In this document: piece by piece, positions 25,466 to 34,099 of the stretch
Numbering within the stretch: the first letter of the stretch is position 1
Layout of the letters: every line of letters begins with the position of its first letter
Source of the DNA: Thiopontia sp964551545
GTDB taxonomy: Bacteria; Pseudomonadota; Gammaproteobacteria; GCF-002020875
Length of the DNA: 64,000 nt
Assembly: GCA_964551545.1 (NCBI GenBank)
Contig: CAZKCT010000004.1
Location: forward strand, 1-64,000
Reading direction: 5' to 3'
Made by a program: the position numbers and the translations under genes
Notes under the pieces: generated by a model
Seen by the model: only the letters and a program-made list of their open reading frames with translations
Told to the model about the DNA's origin: nothing
Database searches by the model: none

Positions 25466-27340
25466 TTATTCTCCTGTCTCGCTGTCGGTCAGTTGATCCA
25501 GGCGCTCTTGCAGCGCCCCCTCAATCAGGTCCGGTTGTAGCGGGTGACCATAGACTACAGACCAGCAATCGACATCGACCAGGGTCTGTACACGCAGTAC
25601 GGTAGCGAGCTGGCCGTAGCGACGGTTCTCATCGGTGACCATCGGTGCGTTGGGATCATCGCTATAGTTGACCTCCACCGTAATCACCTTGTTGAAGCGG
25701 GAGAAGATCTCCTTCAATCCCGGTTCTAGAGGAGAGAGGAAGCGTAGATGGATGGTAGAGACCTTGTTGCCTTTCTCACGCAGGTTATCGACCGCTTCGG
25801 TGATCGCGCCCCAAGTAGAACCCCAGCCGATGACTAGCATATCACCAGACTCATCCCCATGAATCTTGGGTGGGGTGAGGGTGCTCTGCAGTGTGCCCAG
25901 CTTTCGGCTGCGCATGGTGTGGCTATACTGGTTTTCAGCGGACTCATAAGAGACCTTGCTGTGTTTGGTATGAGAGAGACCAGTCATGATGTACTCACCC
26001 TTCGGCATACCCGGAATCGGACGCTGTGAGAGGCCGGTGTTCTCGTCCCACTCAAAGGGGGCTACATTGGTATCCCATTCTGACTGATCCAGTGGCGGTG
26101 CCATCATCTCGCGGGTGACATCAGGGCGTGCCCACGGCTGTACGCCGGTTGCCAGATTGGCATCGGTCAATACAATGACTGGGCCACGGAAGGTTTCGGC
26201 CAGTTTACGTGCAGTGACCACCATGCTGAAACACTCGGCAATGGTGGCAGCTGCCATGATGATTTTTGGAGCATCGCCCGGCATACCGTACAGAGAGGAG
26301 AGCAGATCCGCCTGCTCAATCTTAGTAGGCAGACCGGTAGAGGGGCCGCCACGCTGTACGTCGACAATCACCAGTGGGATCTCGGCCATCACTGCCAGCG
26401 CGATATTCTCGGTCTTCAGCGCCATGCCAGGACCAGAGGTGATGGTGCAGGCGGTCTTGCCCGCGTACGAGGCACCAATCGCAAAGGAGATTGCGGCAAT
26501 CTCATCTTCCGCTTGATGAATGAAACCACCGGCTTCAGGATAGATTTCTGCCAGATAGTGGGTGGCAGAGGTGGCCGGGGTGATCGGATACATCGAGACC
26601 AGCTCCATGCCCGAGGCGAGGACACCGAGTCCGACCGCCTGGTTTCCGTTGGTGACCACCATCTTCTGTTGTCCCATCTCTTCTGCAGGGGGGATGTCAA
26701 AGAAGTATTCGGGAAGCTGTTCTCCGGCAAAGGCGTAACCAGCATCAAATAGATTTTGGTTGCTGGTGATGATCGCCTCCTTCTTGCCGGCAAAGGTGAG
26801 GGCGATCTCATTGCGACCCAACTCTTTGTCTCGGTTGTAGATGCGGCAGAGCATCCCGAGTACGAACATGTTTTTGCCCTTGCGGGGATCTTTCACCACC
26901 TTCAGGCAGGCCTCATGAATCGGCAATTCGTGAACGACCAGGCCGTGGTCACGGAACTCCTTCACAGCTTTGGCGTACATTTGTTGGATTTCTTCGGAGG
27001 CATCCGTGGCCCAGCGGTTATCCAGCAATACTACAGAGCCCTTCTTGTAGGCGCCGTTGGCGATGCGAGAGTAGAGTACCTGCTCGTTAAAGGCGACGAC
27101 GAGATCGCCCTCATTGCCGACATTGGTGATGTATTTGGAGCCGAGACGAATACGGATGCCGCTGGCACCAGACGGGGTGCGAGCGGGCGGCTGAATCTCG
27201 GCCGGAATAATCTCTACCGTCCAGACGCCGTTATTCATCTTGGAGCTGATATTTCCGAAAGTCTGGCCGCACTTCTGTGCGCCTTCGCCGGAGTCGCTAA
27301 CGATCTCGACGATGTGTTCCTGAATGGTTGTTGGACTCAA
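25466..27340 (-). CDS. korA: 2-oxoglutarate:ferredoxin oxidoreductase gamma-alpha fusion subunit
   Basis: A fused subunit: the N-terminal gamma domain (GEGAQKCGQTFG) is followed by the alpha domain (YPITPATSATHYL, SGPGMALKTENI, RGGPSTGLPTK). It forms the active enzyme with KorB. I chose TTG at 27340, giving 624 residues, because GAGGGA lies six bases upstream; the longest frame starts with GTG at 27418 and has no ribosome-binding site. It is the first gene of the cluster running to rnfC, so the promoter should lie in 27341-27593, where I see nothing definite. Confidence 0.93.
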   Translation of the reverse strand: MSPTTIQEHIVEIVSDSGEGAQKCGQTFGNISSKMNNGVWTVEIIPAEIQPPARTPSGASGIRIRLGSKYITNVGNEGDLVVAFNEQVLYSRIANGAYKKGSVVLLDNRWATDASEEIQQMYAKAVKEFRDHGLVVHELPIHEACLKVVKDPRKGKNMFVLGMLCRIYNRDKELGRNEIALTFAGKKEAIITSNQNLFDAGYAFAGEQLPEYFFDIPPAEEMGQQKMVVTNGNQAVGLGVLASGMELVSMYPITPATSATHYLAEIYPEAGGFIHQAEDEIAAISFAIGASYAGKTACTITSGPGMALKTENIALAVMAEIPLVIVDVQRGGPSTGLPTKIEQADLLSSLYGMPGDAPKIIMAAATIAECFSMVVTARKLAETFRGPVIVLTDANLATGVQPWARPDVTREMMAPPLDQSEWDTNVAPFEWDENTGLSQRPIPGMPKGEYIMTGLSHTKHSKVSYESAENQYSHTMRSRKLGTLQSTLTPPKIHGDESGDMLVIGWGSTWGAITEAVDNLREKGNKVSTIHLRFLSPLEPGLKEIFSRFNKVITVEVNYSDDPNAPMVTDENRRYGQLATVLRVQTLVDVDCWSVVYGHPLQPDLIEGALQERLDQLTDSETGE

Positions 27341-27593
27341 AACAGTTCCCTCGTAGAACAAAAATTCCTTGTGTAGCCTGAGGTTCAGGCGGGTAATGAC
27401 AGCCCTTAATAATCGCACTATTTGTGCGTAGAAATCAAGTTTTAGGGGATTTTGTGCTCTTCAGATGCCTGCAAAATGCCCGAAGTTTTGCTGTTTTTTG
27501 TGGAGTTTATTGAAATTTATCAAAACATTGAAAAAATCAATGGCGTCGATTGTGTTGTTCTAATAGGGGAGATTTGTAGAGCCCCCTTAAATA

Positions 27594-28871
27594 TTAGAAA
27601 AGTGGTTGCTCACTGTGCCGGAGTGGCTGTTCGTACTCCTCCATGAAGTGGTAGAGCGAGCTATCGAGTAGTTTCATGGCACCATCGAGTAGATGACAGC
27701 GGCCGCTGCCGGGCAGGATGCGAGTGAGGTTGATCAGGGTATCCAAGTCGGCTCGAGTGCCGTTGCCGCTATCGATTCGAGTCAGCAATTGGGAGGCGTA
27801 GTGGGTGCCGGTTTTACAGGAGGGGCACTGACCACAAGATGCCGTGGCAAAGAAAGAGACATATTCGGTCACGCGGCGGACGATGCCTGTTCCCTCAGAG
27901 ATGACGATCATGGCGCCAGTTCCCAGACTGGAGCGACGCTGCTGGACGGAGGTAAAGTCGAGCGGTACATCCAGATCTTTTGGGGTGAGAATGGTGTTCG
28001 ATGGACCCCCAACAAAGACCGCTTTCAATTTGCGGTCCAGCAACATACCGCCGCCGTAGTTGTAGATGAGCTCAGAGAGCGGGGTACCCATTGGTAATTC
28101 GTAGGCGCCAGGATGGAGGACATCCCCACTGAGTGAAAAAATCTTGGTGCCGTGTGATGCCCCTTCCCCCTGATTGATGAACCACTCGGCGCCATTGCGC
28201 AGGATGTGGGAGACATTGGCGAGGGTCTCGGTGTTGTTGATCAGAGTGGGAGACTCAAACAGTCCGGATTGTGCAGGATAAGGTGGTTTGCCGCGTGGGA
28301 AGGGGAAGTTGCCCTCAATTGACTCGATCGCTGCGGTCTCTTCGCCACCGACATAGAGGCCAGAGCTGGCCACAATATAGAACTCCAGTGGACGTCCCAG
28401 AATTCCCGAGACCTGGCTGATGTATTTAGTGTCATCCCACTGATTGACCGCCTCTCGCATCGCCTCCATGGAGCCGGTCAAATGGGGATTGATATAGAAG
28501 ACGATCTGATTAATGCCGCAGGCGAGTGCGGTGATGATGGCCCCCTCAATCACCTGGTGCGGGGTCTCCTCCAGCAGAAGGCGATCCTTGAAGGTGCCGG
28601 GTTCATCCTCGTTGCCATTGCAGATCAGGTATTTGTCCTGATTGTTGGGCTCGTTGGCAACAAACTCCCATTTGATGTGCGTGGGGAATCCGCTGCCGCC
28701 GAGTCCAAGCAGCTGCGCCTCACGAATGGCGGGGAGGATTGTTGCAGGGTCGGTAATTGCCTGCTCCAGACCATCGCCGCCCACATCAATGAGCCAGGCA
28801 TCAAGGTCTGCACCAAAGCGGCGGTCGGGATGGAGTAGCACCTGGTTGAGAAGAGAGGTGTCCGAACTCAT
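27594..28871 (-). CDS. NuoF-like NADH dehydrogenase subunit of a soluble fumarate reductase
   Basis: A 425-residue NuoF/HoxF-type flavoprotein. The FMN- and NADH-binding motifs are clear (GLGGSGFPTHIKW, CNGNEDEPGTFKDR, YVGGEETAAIESIEG), and C346, C349, C352 and C392 form the usual [4Fe-4S] site. It overlaps the fumarate-reductase-type flavoprotein gene by four bases, and no nuoE or other complex I gene is near. I infer that it feeds NADH electrons to the FrdAB-like pair, as in the soluble NADH-dependent fumarate reductase described from Hydrogenobacter thermophilus. Confidence 0.85.
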   Translation of the reverse strand: MSSDTSLLNQVLLHPDRRFGADLDAWLIDVGGDGLEQAITDPATILPAIREAQLLGLGGSGFPTHIKWEFVANEPNNQDKYLICNGNEDEPGTFKDRLLLEETPHQVIEGAIITALACGINQIVFYINPHLTGSMEAMREAVNQWDDTKYISQVSGILGRPLEFYIVASSGLYVGGEETAAIESIEGNFPFPRGKPPYPAQSGLFESPTLINNTETLANVSHILRNGAEWFINQGEGASHGTKIFSLSGDVLHPGAYELPMGTPLSELIYNYGGGMLLDRKLKAVFVGGPSNTILTPKDLDVPLDFTSVQQRRSSLGTGAMIVISEGTGIVRRVTEYVSFFATASCGQCPSCKTGTHYASQLLTRIDSGNGTRADLDTLINLTRILPGSGRCHLLDGAMKLLDSSLYHFMEEYEQPLRHSEQPLF

Positions 28872-30505
28872 GAGGAGCCGCTCCTGCGGTTGCGATGGAG
28901 TCCGGCATAGTCGGAGTCGAGATCAAATTTTGCGTACTCCGGGAAGAGAAGAGGACCTTCGTGGTCTAGTCCGAGCCCGGCAATGGTGATCTCCCGACGT
29001 AGTTGGTTAATATGTTCAATCGAGAGCTGTGTACGTCGTTTGGTTTTGCGTCGTTCCGCAGCGGTCAGACCAGCGCGTCGTCCATAGCTGATGATCTCCA
29101 GCAGCGCATTGCCCATCAGTCGGTTCTTGCCGTGAATGCCGCCGGTGACCTCGCCGACACAGAGGAGGCCAGGAACCGAAGTTTCACACTGCTCATTAAT
29201 AACGACCCCCCCGTTCTGATAGTGGAGGGTGGGGTAGATCAGCATCGGTTTTTGGGTCAGGTCGACCCCTGCTTTTTTGCCCAGATGCATCAGTTTTGGA
29301 AACCGTTTTTCGATAATTCCGGGGTGGCGTAGATTGAGGCCGGGTGTATCGAGCCAGACGCCAACCTGATTGTCGTCAGTGACGATGCCACGCCCCTCCT
29401 GGCATTCACGAATGATGGATGCCGCAACAATATCGCGTGGCTGCAGCTCATCGACGAAGCGTTCTCCGTGGCCATTCAGTAGATAGGCGCCGTTGGAGCG
29501 GACCCCTTCGGTAATCAGTGTTCCAGCGAGGTGGTAGGGATGAGCCAGGCCGGTGGGGTGGTACTGAAAGCTGTCGAGGTCTCGCAGTTTTGTCCCCATG
29601 CGGTAGGCAAGTACCAGTCCATCTCCTGTGGCACCAAAGTGGTTGGAGGTGGGGAATTGGTTGAGATGCATTCGACCGATGCCGCCTGTGGCAAGGATGA
29701 CCGACTTGGCATTGACCTGAATATATTTTCGATCTTTGAGGGAGGAGAGGACGGCGCCCGAGCAGCCACCATGGTCATCTCCCAATAACTCTACGGTTGG
29801 GGAGTAGTTCCATACCTCGACCCCGCTGTTGTAGACTGTCTCGCGCAGGACACGCATCATCTCCAGTCCAGTGTAGTCCCGGTAGAAACAGATGCGCTCA
29901 TTGCTGGTACCACCGGCACGACGGGTCAGTAGGTCTCCAAATTCGTCGAGATCAAACTGCATACCCTGCTGAATCAGCCAGCGTATGGTATCTGGGCCAT
30001 CCAGTGCCAACTGCTCTACCAGACCGGGATCGGAGTGGTTGTGTCCCGCCTGGATGGTGTCGTTATAGTGAAGCTGGGGAGAGTCCCCTTTGTTGATGGA
30101 GGCCTGTATGCCCCCCTCGGCCATAATGGTGTTGCTGTCACCCAGACGCAGTTTGGTGGCCAGAATGACACTTGCACCCTGTTGCTTTGCAATCAATGCG
30201 GCAGCGCAGCCAGCCCCACCGCCGCCGATGACCAGGACATCGGTGTTGACGGTGGCCGCTCCTGCGAGATCGGACTCATTGATGCGCGAGTCAGACTGTA
30301 GCTGCTGTGCCAATTGGGTGTGACATGCGGCGCCGGCATTGGGACCGATCTCTAGATGAGTCAGAGAGGACTCAATATGGTCTGGGTGAAAGCGACTCAG
30401 CAGAATGTGGTTGTCCAGTGCTGGGTCGGGCAGGGGAAGTGTCTCATTGGGCTGATAGGATTCGAGCGCTTGCTGGTAAGCAGTACCCGGTTGGAGGTCG
30501 GTCAT
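28868..30505 (-). CDS. fumarate reductase/succinate dehydrogenase-type flavoprotein, soluble type
   Basis: A 545-residue FAD protein of the FrdA/SdhA/NadB superfamily: VIGGGGAGCAAALIA near residue 92, AEGGIQAS, SFQYHPTGL, EGVRSNGAYL and a catalytic-type PRD motif are all visible. The histidine that binds FAD covalently in membrane Frd/Sdh appears to be N125 (GDSNTIMAEGG), so the flavin should be non-covalent, as in L-aspartate oxidase. The gene is coupled by four-base overlaps to frdB-like upstream and nuoF-like downstream. A cytosolic, NADH-driven fumarate reductase is inferred; aspartate oxidase is less likely because of the partners. Confidence 0.88.
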   Translation of the reverse strand: MTDLQPGTAYQQALESYQPNETLPLPDPALDNHILLSRFHPDHIESSLTHLEIGPNAGAACHTQLAQQLQSDSRINESDLAGAATVNTDVLVIGGGGAGCAAALIAKQQGASVILATKLRLGDSNTIMAEGGIQASINKGDSPQLHYNDTIQAGHNHSDPGLVEQLALDGPDTIRWLIQQGMQFDLDEFGDLLTRRAGGTSNERICFYRDYTGLEMMRVLRETVYNSGVEVWNYSPTVELLGDDHGGCSGAVLSSLKDRKYIQVNAKSVILATGGIGRMHLNQFPTSNHFGATGDGLVLAYRMGTKLRDLDSFQYHPTGLAHPYHLAGTLITEGVRSNGAYLLNGHGERFVDELQPRDIVAASIIRECQEGRGIVTDDNQVGVWLDTPGLNLRHPGIIEKRFPKLMHLGKKAGVDLTQKPMLIYPTLHYQNGGVVINEQCETSVPGLLCVGEVTGGIHGKNRLMGNALLEIISYGRRAGLTAAERRKTKRRTQLSIEHINQLRREITIAGLGLDHEGPLLFPEYAKFDLDSDYAGLHRNRRSGSS

Positions 30506-31137
30506 GGAGACTCCTCCTTGATAATGCTGAACCCACCCTTGCGGATCTTCTCTAGACGGTTGATCAGATTGGAGGGGCGAGCGTGAAAGTAGGCTGTGAC
30601 CCGGCGGGCAAAGAGGCCGACACGGTTAGGGGCGATCGATTCAGGACAGCCCGTCATGCAGAGGTCACACATGATGCACTCGATAAAGAGCTCTCCAGCC
30701 TCTTTGAAGCGTCCCTTGACGGCCAGCTCGACCCCTTTTTCGACATCAATTCCCTTGGGGCAGGCGGTGGTGCAGCCATGGCAGTGACGGCACTGTTGTG
30801 CCTCGGGGAATATGTTGTGGAATTCTGTCTGCACCTCCCAGGAGTTTGGAATCTGCTCCAGCTGGTAGCTATGCTGGGAGGGGGAGGGGAAGATCAGGAA
30901 CATCACCTCCATGCCTTCCTCAACCAGTGTCTGGCACCCCATCTCCATGGAGACCTGCTGAGTGTCGGCACGGCGAACCAGGACACGACAAGAGCCACAA
31001 ACACCTTCTAGGCAGCCAACCCCCTGAACGCGGGGATAACCGGCGTGCCACAACGCCTGAATGACAGAGAGCGTTGAAGGTACGGTGATCTGGTTGCCGT
31101 TAATGGTAACGGTGACTTCGGTTTTTTGGGCGCTCAT
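30502..31137 (-). CDS. FrdB-like iron-sulfur subunit, soluble fumarate reductase
   Basis: A 211-residue protein with an N-terminal [2Fe-2S] domain (GCLEGVCGSC with a later GC) and two CxxCxxCxxxCP motifs (CRHCHGCTTACP and CIMCDLCMTGCP). The latter two are like HdrC/TfrB-type partners rather than the mixed clusters of membrane SdhB. It should pass electrons between the NuoF-like protein and the flavoprotein. The longest frame extends to 31578 across tRNA-Glu and is not real. ATG 31137 is used here; TTG 31146 has a better-placed AGGA and is a fair alternative. Confidence 0.87.
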   Translation of the reverse strand: MSAQKTEVTVTINGNQITVPSTLSVIQALWHAGYPRVQGVGCLEGVCGSCRVLVRRADTQQVSMEMGCQTLVEEGMEVMFLIFPSPSQHSYQLEQIPNSWEVQTEFHNIFPEAQQCRHCHGCTTACPKGIDVEKGVELAVKGRFKEAGELFIECIMCDLCMTGCPESIAPNRVGLFARRVTAYFHARPSNLINRLEKIRKGGFSIIKEESP

Positions 31138-31187
31138 ACTGGGCAATTTGAGTGTCCTGAAATCGAAAAGGGGGGCGAATACTACCA

Positions 31188-31227
31188 TAAAAAAGCCGGT
31201 CTTCGCGTTGAGGCAAAGACCGGCTTT
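31188..31227 (-). terminator. terminator of tRNA-Glu
   Basis: On the minus strand the tRNA is followed by a GC-rich hairpin whose arms contain AAGACCGGCTTT and AAAGCCGGTCTT-type sequence, ending in a run of six T. It separates the tRNA from the fumarate reductase genes. Confidence 0.8.
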
Positions 31228-31235
31228 AGATCTGT

Positions 31236-31310
31236 TGGTACTCCCTAGGGGAATCGAACCCCTGTTACCGGCGTGAGAGGCCAGCGTCCTAACCGCTAGA
31301 CGAAGAGAGC
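31236..31310 (-). tRNA. tRNA-Glu (anticodon CTC)
   Basis: A full cloverleaf is readable on the minus strand: 5' GCTCTCT pairs with 3' AGGGAGT (with wobble pairs), the T-loop is GTTCGATTC, and the anticodon loop CTCTCAC gives CTC. CCA is encoded. It resembles E. coli tRNA-Glu closely apart from the CTC anticodon. Confidence 0.93.
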
Positions 31311-31380
31311 ATTTCAGGTTGTTCGCATTAACGAACGGGTGCGTATTCTGCCACGCCGGTAAAACAAGTACAATACGCGG

Positions 31381-32799
31381 ATGATGAAAATTGCAGGTAC
31401 CAAAAACGGCCAGGGGAATCACTCTGGGAAACGGAAAAAAGGGTGGATTCGACGCCTCTTCTCTGCTGATAAACCGAAGCAGCAGAGTGTGGAAAAACAG
31501 ATCTTTACCCGTGATGAGCACCCGATCTCTCGAAGACAGATGAGTCGTAATGCAGTGAAGGTGCTGAATCGTATTCACCAGGGGGGATATAGTGCTTATC
31601 TGGTTGGTGGTGGGGTTCGTGACCTGATGCTGGAGCGCGAACCGAAAGATTTTGATGTTGCCACCGATGCAACTCCGGAGGAGGTGAAGGCGCTATTTCG
31701 CAACTGTCGACTGATTGGTCGCCGTTTTCGCCTGGCACATGTCCACTTTGGGCGAGAGATTATCGAGGTGGCCACGTTCCGGTCGGGGCAGGATGGAACA
31801 GACCAAAATGCGGCACAGAGCGAGCAGGGGATGATCCTGCGGGACAACCAGTATGGCTCGTTGGAAGAGGATGCCTGGCGTCGCGATTTCACCATCAATG
31901 CGCTCTACTACAATATCGCCGATTTCTCGGTGGTTGACTACACTGGCGGTATCGAGGATCTCAAGCGGGGGCAGATTCGGCTGATTGGTGACCCAGATCA
32001 GCGCTATCAGGAAGATCCGGTGCGGATGTTGAGAGCGGTCCGTTTTGCGGTCAAATTGGGTTTCCAGGTTGAGCATGAAACGGAAGAACCGATTATCCGT
32101 TTGGCCCATCTGTTGGAGCAGATTCCGCAGGCGCGGCTCTATGAGGAGTTCCTCAAGATGTTCCAGGCGGGGCAGGCATTGGAGACTTTTGAGCGACTTC
32201 GCCATTATGGACTGTTCCGTTATCTGTTTCCGATTACAGATCATGTGTTGGATCAGCAAGAGGGGTTTCCGCATAACTTCTTGATGCGTGCCCTGGAGAA
32301 CACGGATCAGAGAGTTGCAGCCGGCAAGCCCATTACGCCAGCCTTCCTGATTGCGGCACTGTTGTGGGAGGAGGTGCGGCAGCAGGCGGATCGCTCACAA
32401 GAGAAGAACCCAGACAGCGGTCAGCGCCTGCCAGAGAATGTGCGCCTGCATCGAGCCGGGCAGAATGTGCTGCGTCAACAGCGCAAGAGTCTGTCAATGC
32501 CGAAGCGGTTTGCCATCATGGCGCAGGAGATTTGGGAGCTGCAACCTCGCTTCATTCGACGCCGAGGGCGTCAACCCTACCGTTTTATGGAGCACCCACG
32601 CTTCCGCGCCGCCTATGATTTTATGCTGTTGCGCGCCGAGGTGGGGGAGTGTGATACCGAATTGGCGCAGTGGTGGACCGATTTCCAGAAGGTGGGGAGC
32701 AAGGAGCGGGAGCAGATGTCGAATGAGGCGCCGGGAGAGGGTCGTCCCAAAAAACGCCGCCGCCGACGCCGCAAAAAGGCGCCCGCCTCTAACGACTGA
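31381..32799 (+). CDS. pcnB: poly(A) polymerase I PcnB
   Basis: A 472-residue nucleotidyltransferase that adds 3' poly(A) tails and promotes RNA decay. The polymerase core is visible: YLVGGGVRDLMLEREPKDFDV-type segment near residues 75-98, RRFRLAHV, and RRDFTINALYYN. The basic C-terminal tail (KKRRRRRRKKAP) is typical of PcnB rather than of CCA-adding enzyme. The start is uncertain between 31381 and 31384. folK follows after eight bases, as is common in gammaproteobacteria. Confidence 0.95.
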   Translation: MMKIAGTKNGQGNHSGKRKKGWIRRLFSADKPKQQSVEKQIFTRDEHPISRRQMSRNAVKVLNRIHQGGYSAYLVGGGVRDLMLEREPKDFDVATDATPEEVKALFRNCRLIGRRFRLAHVHFGREIIEVATFRSGQDGTDQNAAQSEQGMILRDNQYGSLEEDAWRRDFTINALYYNIADFSVVDYTGGIEDLKRGQIRLIGDPDQRYQEDPVRMLRAVRFAVKLGFQVEHETEEPIIRLAHLLEQIPQARLYEEFLKMFQAGQALETFERLRHYGLFRYLFPITDHVLDQQEGFPHNFLMRALENTDQRVAAGKPITPAFLIAALLWEEVRQQADRSQEKNPDSGQRLPENVRLHRAGQNVLRQQRKSLSMPKRFAIMAQEIWELQPRFIRRRGRQPYRFMEHPRFRAAYDFMLLRAEVGECDTELAQWWTDFQKVGSKEREQMSNEAPGEGRPKKRRRRRRKKAPASND

Positions 32800-32807
32800 G
32801 AGAAGGG

Positions 32808-33293
32808 TTGAGTCCCATCTACATTGGCCTTGGGAGCAATCTCGGGGATTCTGCGGCAGAGATCCAGTTAGCGATTGACCATCTGCGTCAGAGTGATGGA
32901 ATCAGTGTGGTGAGGATCTCTTCGCTCTACCAAACGCCACCAATGGGACCGCAGGATCAACCGGATTACCTCAATGCCGTCGTCGAGCTGCAGAGTACAC
33001 TGGATCCCATTGTGCTTCTGGATCGGTTGCAAGAGATTGAGCGGCAGCAAGGGCGGGTGCGAGGGCGTCGTTGGGGGGAGCGAACGATCGATCTGGATTT
33101 GCTGCTCTATGGTGATGTGGTGGTGGACCATCCACGTCTGCAGGTGCCGCATCCGGGGGTTGGGGTACGGGCCTTTGTGCTGGTGCCACTTCAAGAGTTG
33201 GCAGGAGATCAACTGAAAATTCCCGGTGTCGGATCGGTTGGTGAGCAGTTAACATACTGCGACTGTGGGGAGATCGTAAGGATGACAGAATGA
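32808..33293 (+). CDS. folK: HPPK, 6-hydroxymethyl-dihydropterin pyrophosphokinase
   Basis: A 161-residue folate-pathway enzyme. The family start YIGLGSNLGD, the TPPMGPQDQPDYLN segment and the RWGERTIDLDLLLYG signature are clear. A TTG start at 32808 is used because no ATG is available before the conserved N-terminal strand, and AGAAGGG lies just upstream. Its stop overlaps the panB start by four bases. Confidence 0.95.
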   Translation: MSPIYIGLGSNLGDSAAEIQLAIDHLRQSDGISVVRISSLYQTPPMGPQDQPDYLNAVVELQSTLDPIVLLDRLQEIERQQGRVRGRRWGERTIDLDLLLYGDVVVDHPRLQVPHPGVGVRAFVLVPLQELAGDQLKIPGVGSVGEQLTYCDCGEIVRMTE

Positions 33294-34099
33294 GTGCAAA
33301 AGAGCGGAAAGTGACCGTCTCGACGCTGATCGAGATGAAGCAGGCGCAGCAGAAAATTGCGATGCTGACCGCCTATGATTTCAGTTTCGCGCAGCAGGTG
33401 GATCGGGCTGGGGTCGATGTGGTGCTGGTCGGGGACTCCCTGGGGATGGTGATTCAGGGTAAAGAGACAACGATCCCGGTCACGATGGATGAGATGGTCT
33501 ACCACACTCGCTCGGTTGGGCGTGGTTTGAAGCGTGCGCTGCTGCTGGCTGATCTTCCATTTATGAGTTATGCCACACCGGATGAGGGACTTCGTAACGC
33601 GGGTCGTCTGATGAAAGAGGCGGGAGCACAGATGGTCAAGCTCGAAGGGGGGGCAGACCAAGTGGGCACTGTGGAGCTGCTGGTGAGTCGTAATATTCCG
33701 GTCTGTGCCCATCTTGGATTGCAGCCGCAATCGGTTCATCGCCTTGGAGGATACAAGGTGCAAGGGCGGGAAGAGAACGCAGCCCAGCAGATGATTGAAG
33801 ATGCGGTGACACTGGAGCAGGCAGGGGCCTCGATGCTGGTGTTGGAGTGCGTGCCGTCCCTGTTGGCTGCAGAGATCAGTGCGGCACTGCAGATTCCTGT
33901 CATCGGGATTGGTGCCGGTGTCGACTGTGATGGTCAGGTGCTGGTGCTCTATGACATGCTGGGGATTACCGGAGGGACAGTGCCCCGTTTTGTGAAGAAC
34001 TTTATGGTTGGTGCTGGCTCGGTTCCAACGGCACTACAGGGATATGTTGAGGCGGTGCGTGGCCGGGCATTTCCTACTGAGGAGGAGAGTTTCTCCTGA
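33290..34099 (+). CDS. panB: ketopantoate hydroxymethyltransferase
   Basis: A 269-residue enzyme catalysing the first committed step of pantothenate synthesis. Family signatures are the YDFSFAQQVDRAG segment, VGDSLGMV with the metal-binding aspartate, and GIGAGVDCDGQVLV near the C-terminus. It is coupled to folK (ATGA) and to panC (TGATG). Confidence 0.97.
   Translation: MSAKERKVTVSTLIEMKQAQQKIAMLTAYDFSFAQQVDRAGVDVVLVGDSLGMVIQGKETTIPVTMDEMVYHTRSVGRGLKRALLLADLPFMSYATPDEGLRNAGRLMKEAGAQMVKLEGGADQVGTVELLVSRNIPVCAHLGLQPQSVHRLGGYKVQGREENAAQQMIEDAVTLEQAGASMLVLECVPSLLAAEISAALQIPVIGIGAGVDCDGQVLVLYDMLGITGGTVPRFVKNFMVGAGSVPTALQGYVEAVRGRAFPTEEESFS

Noticed and set aside
31138..31578. N-terminal extension of the FrdB-like gene
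   Set aside because: It would read through tRNA-Glu and its terminator; the conserved domain starts at 31137.
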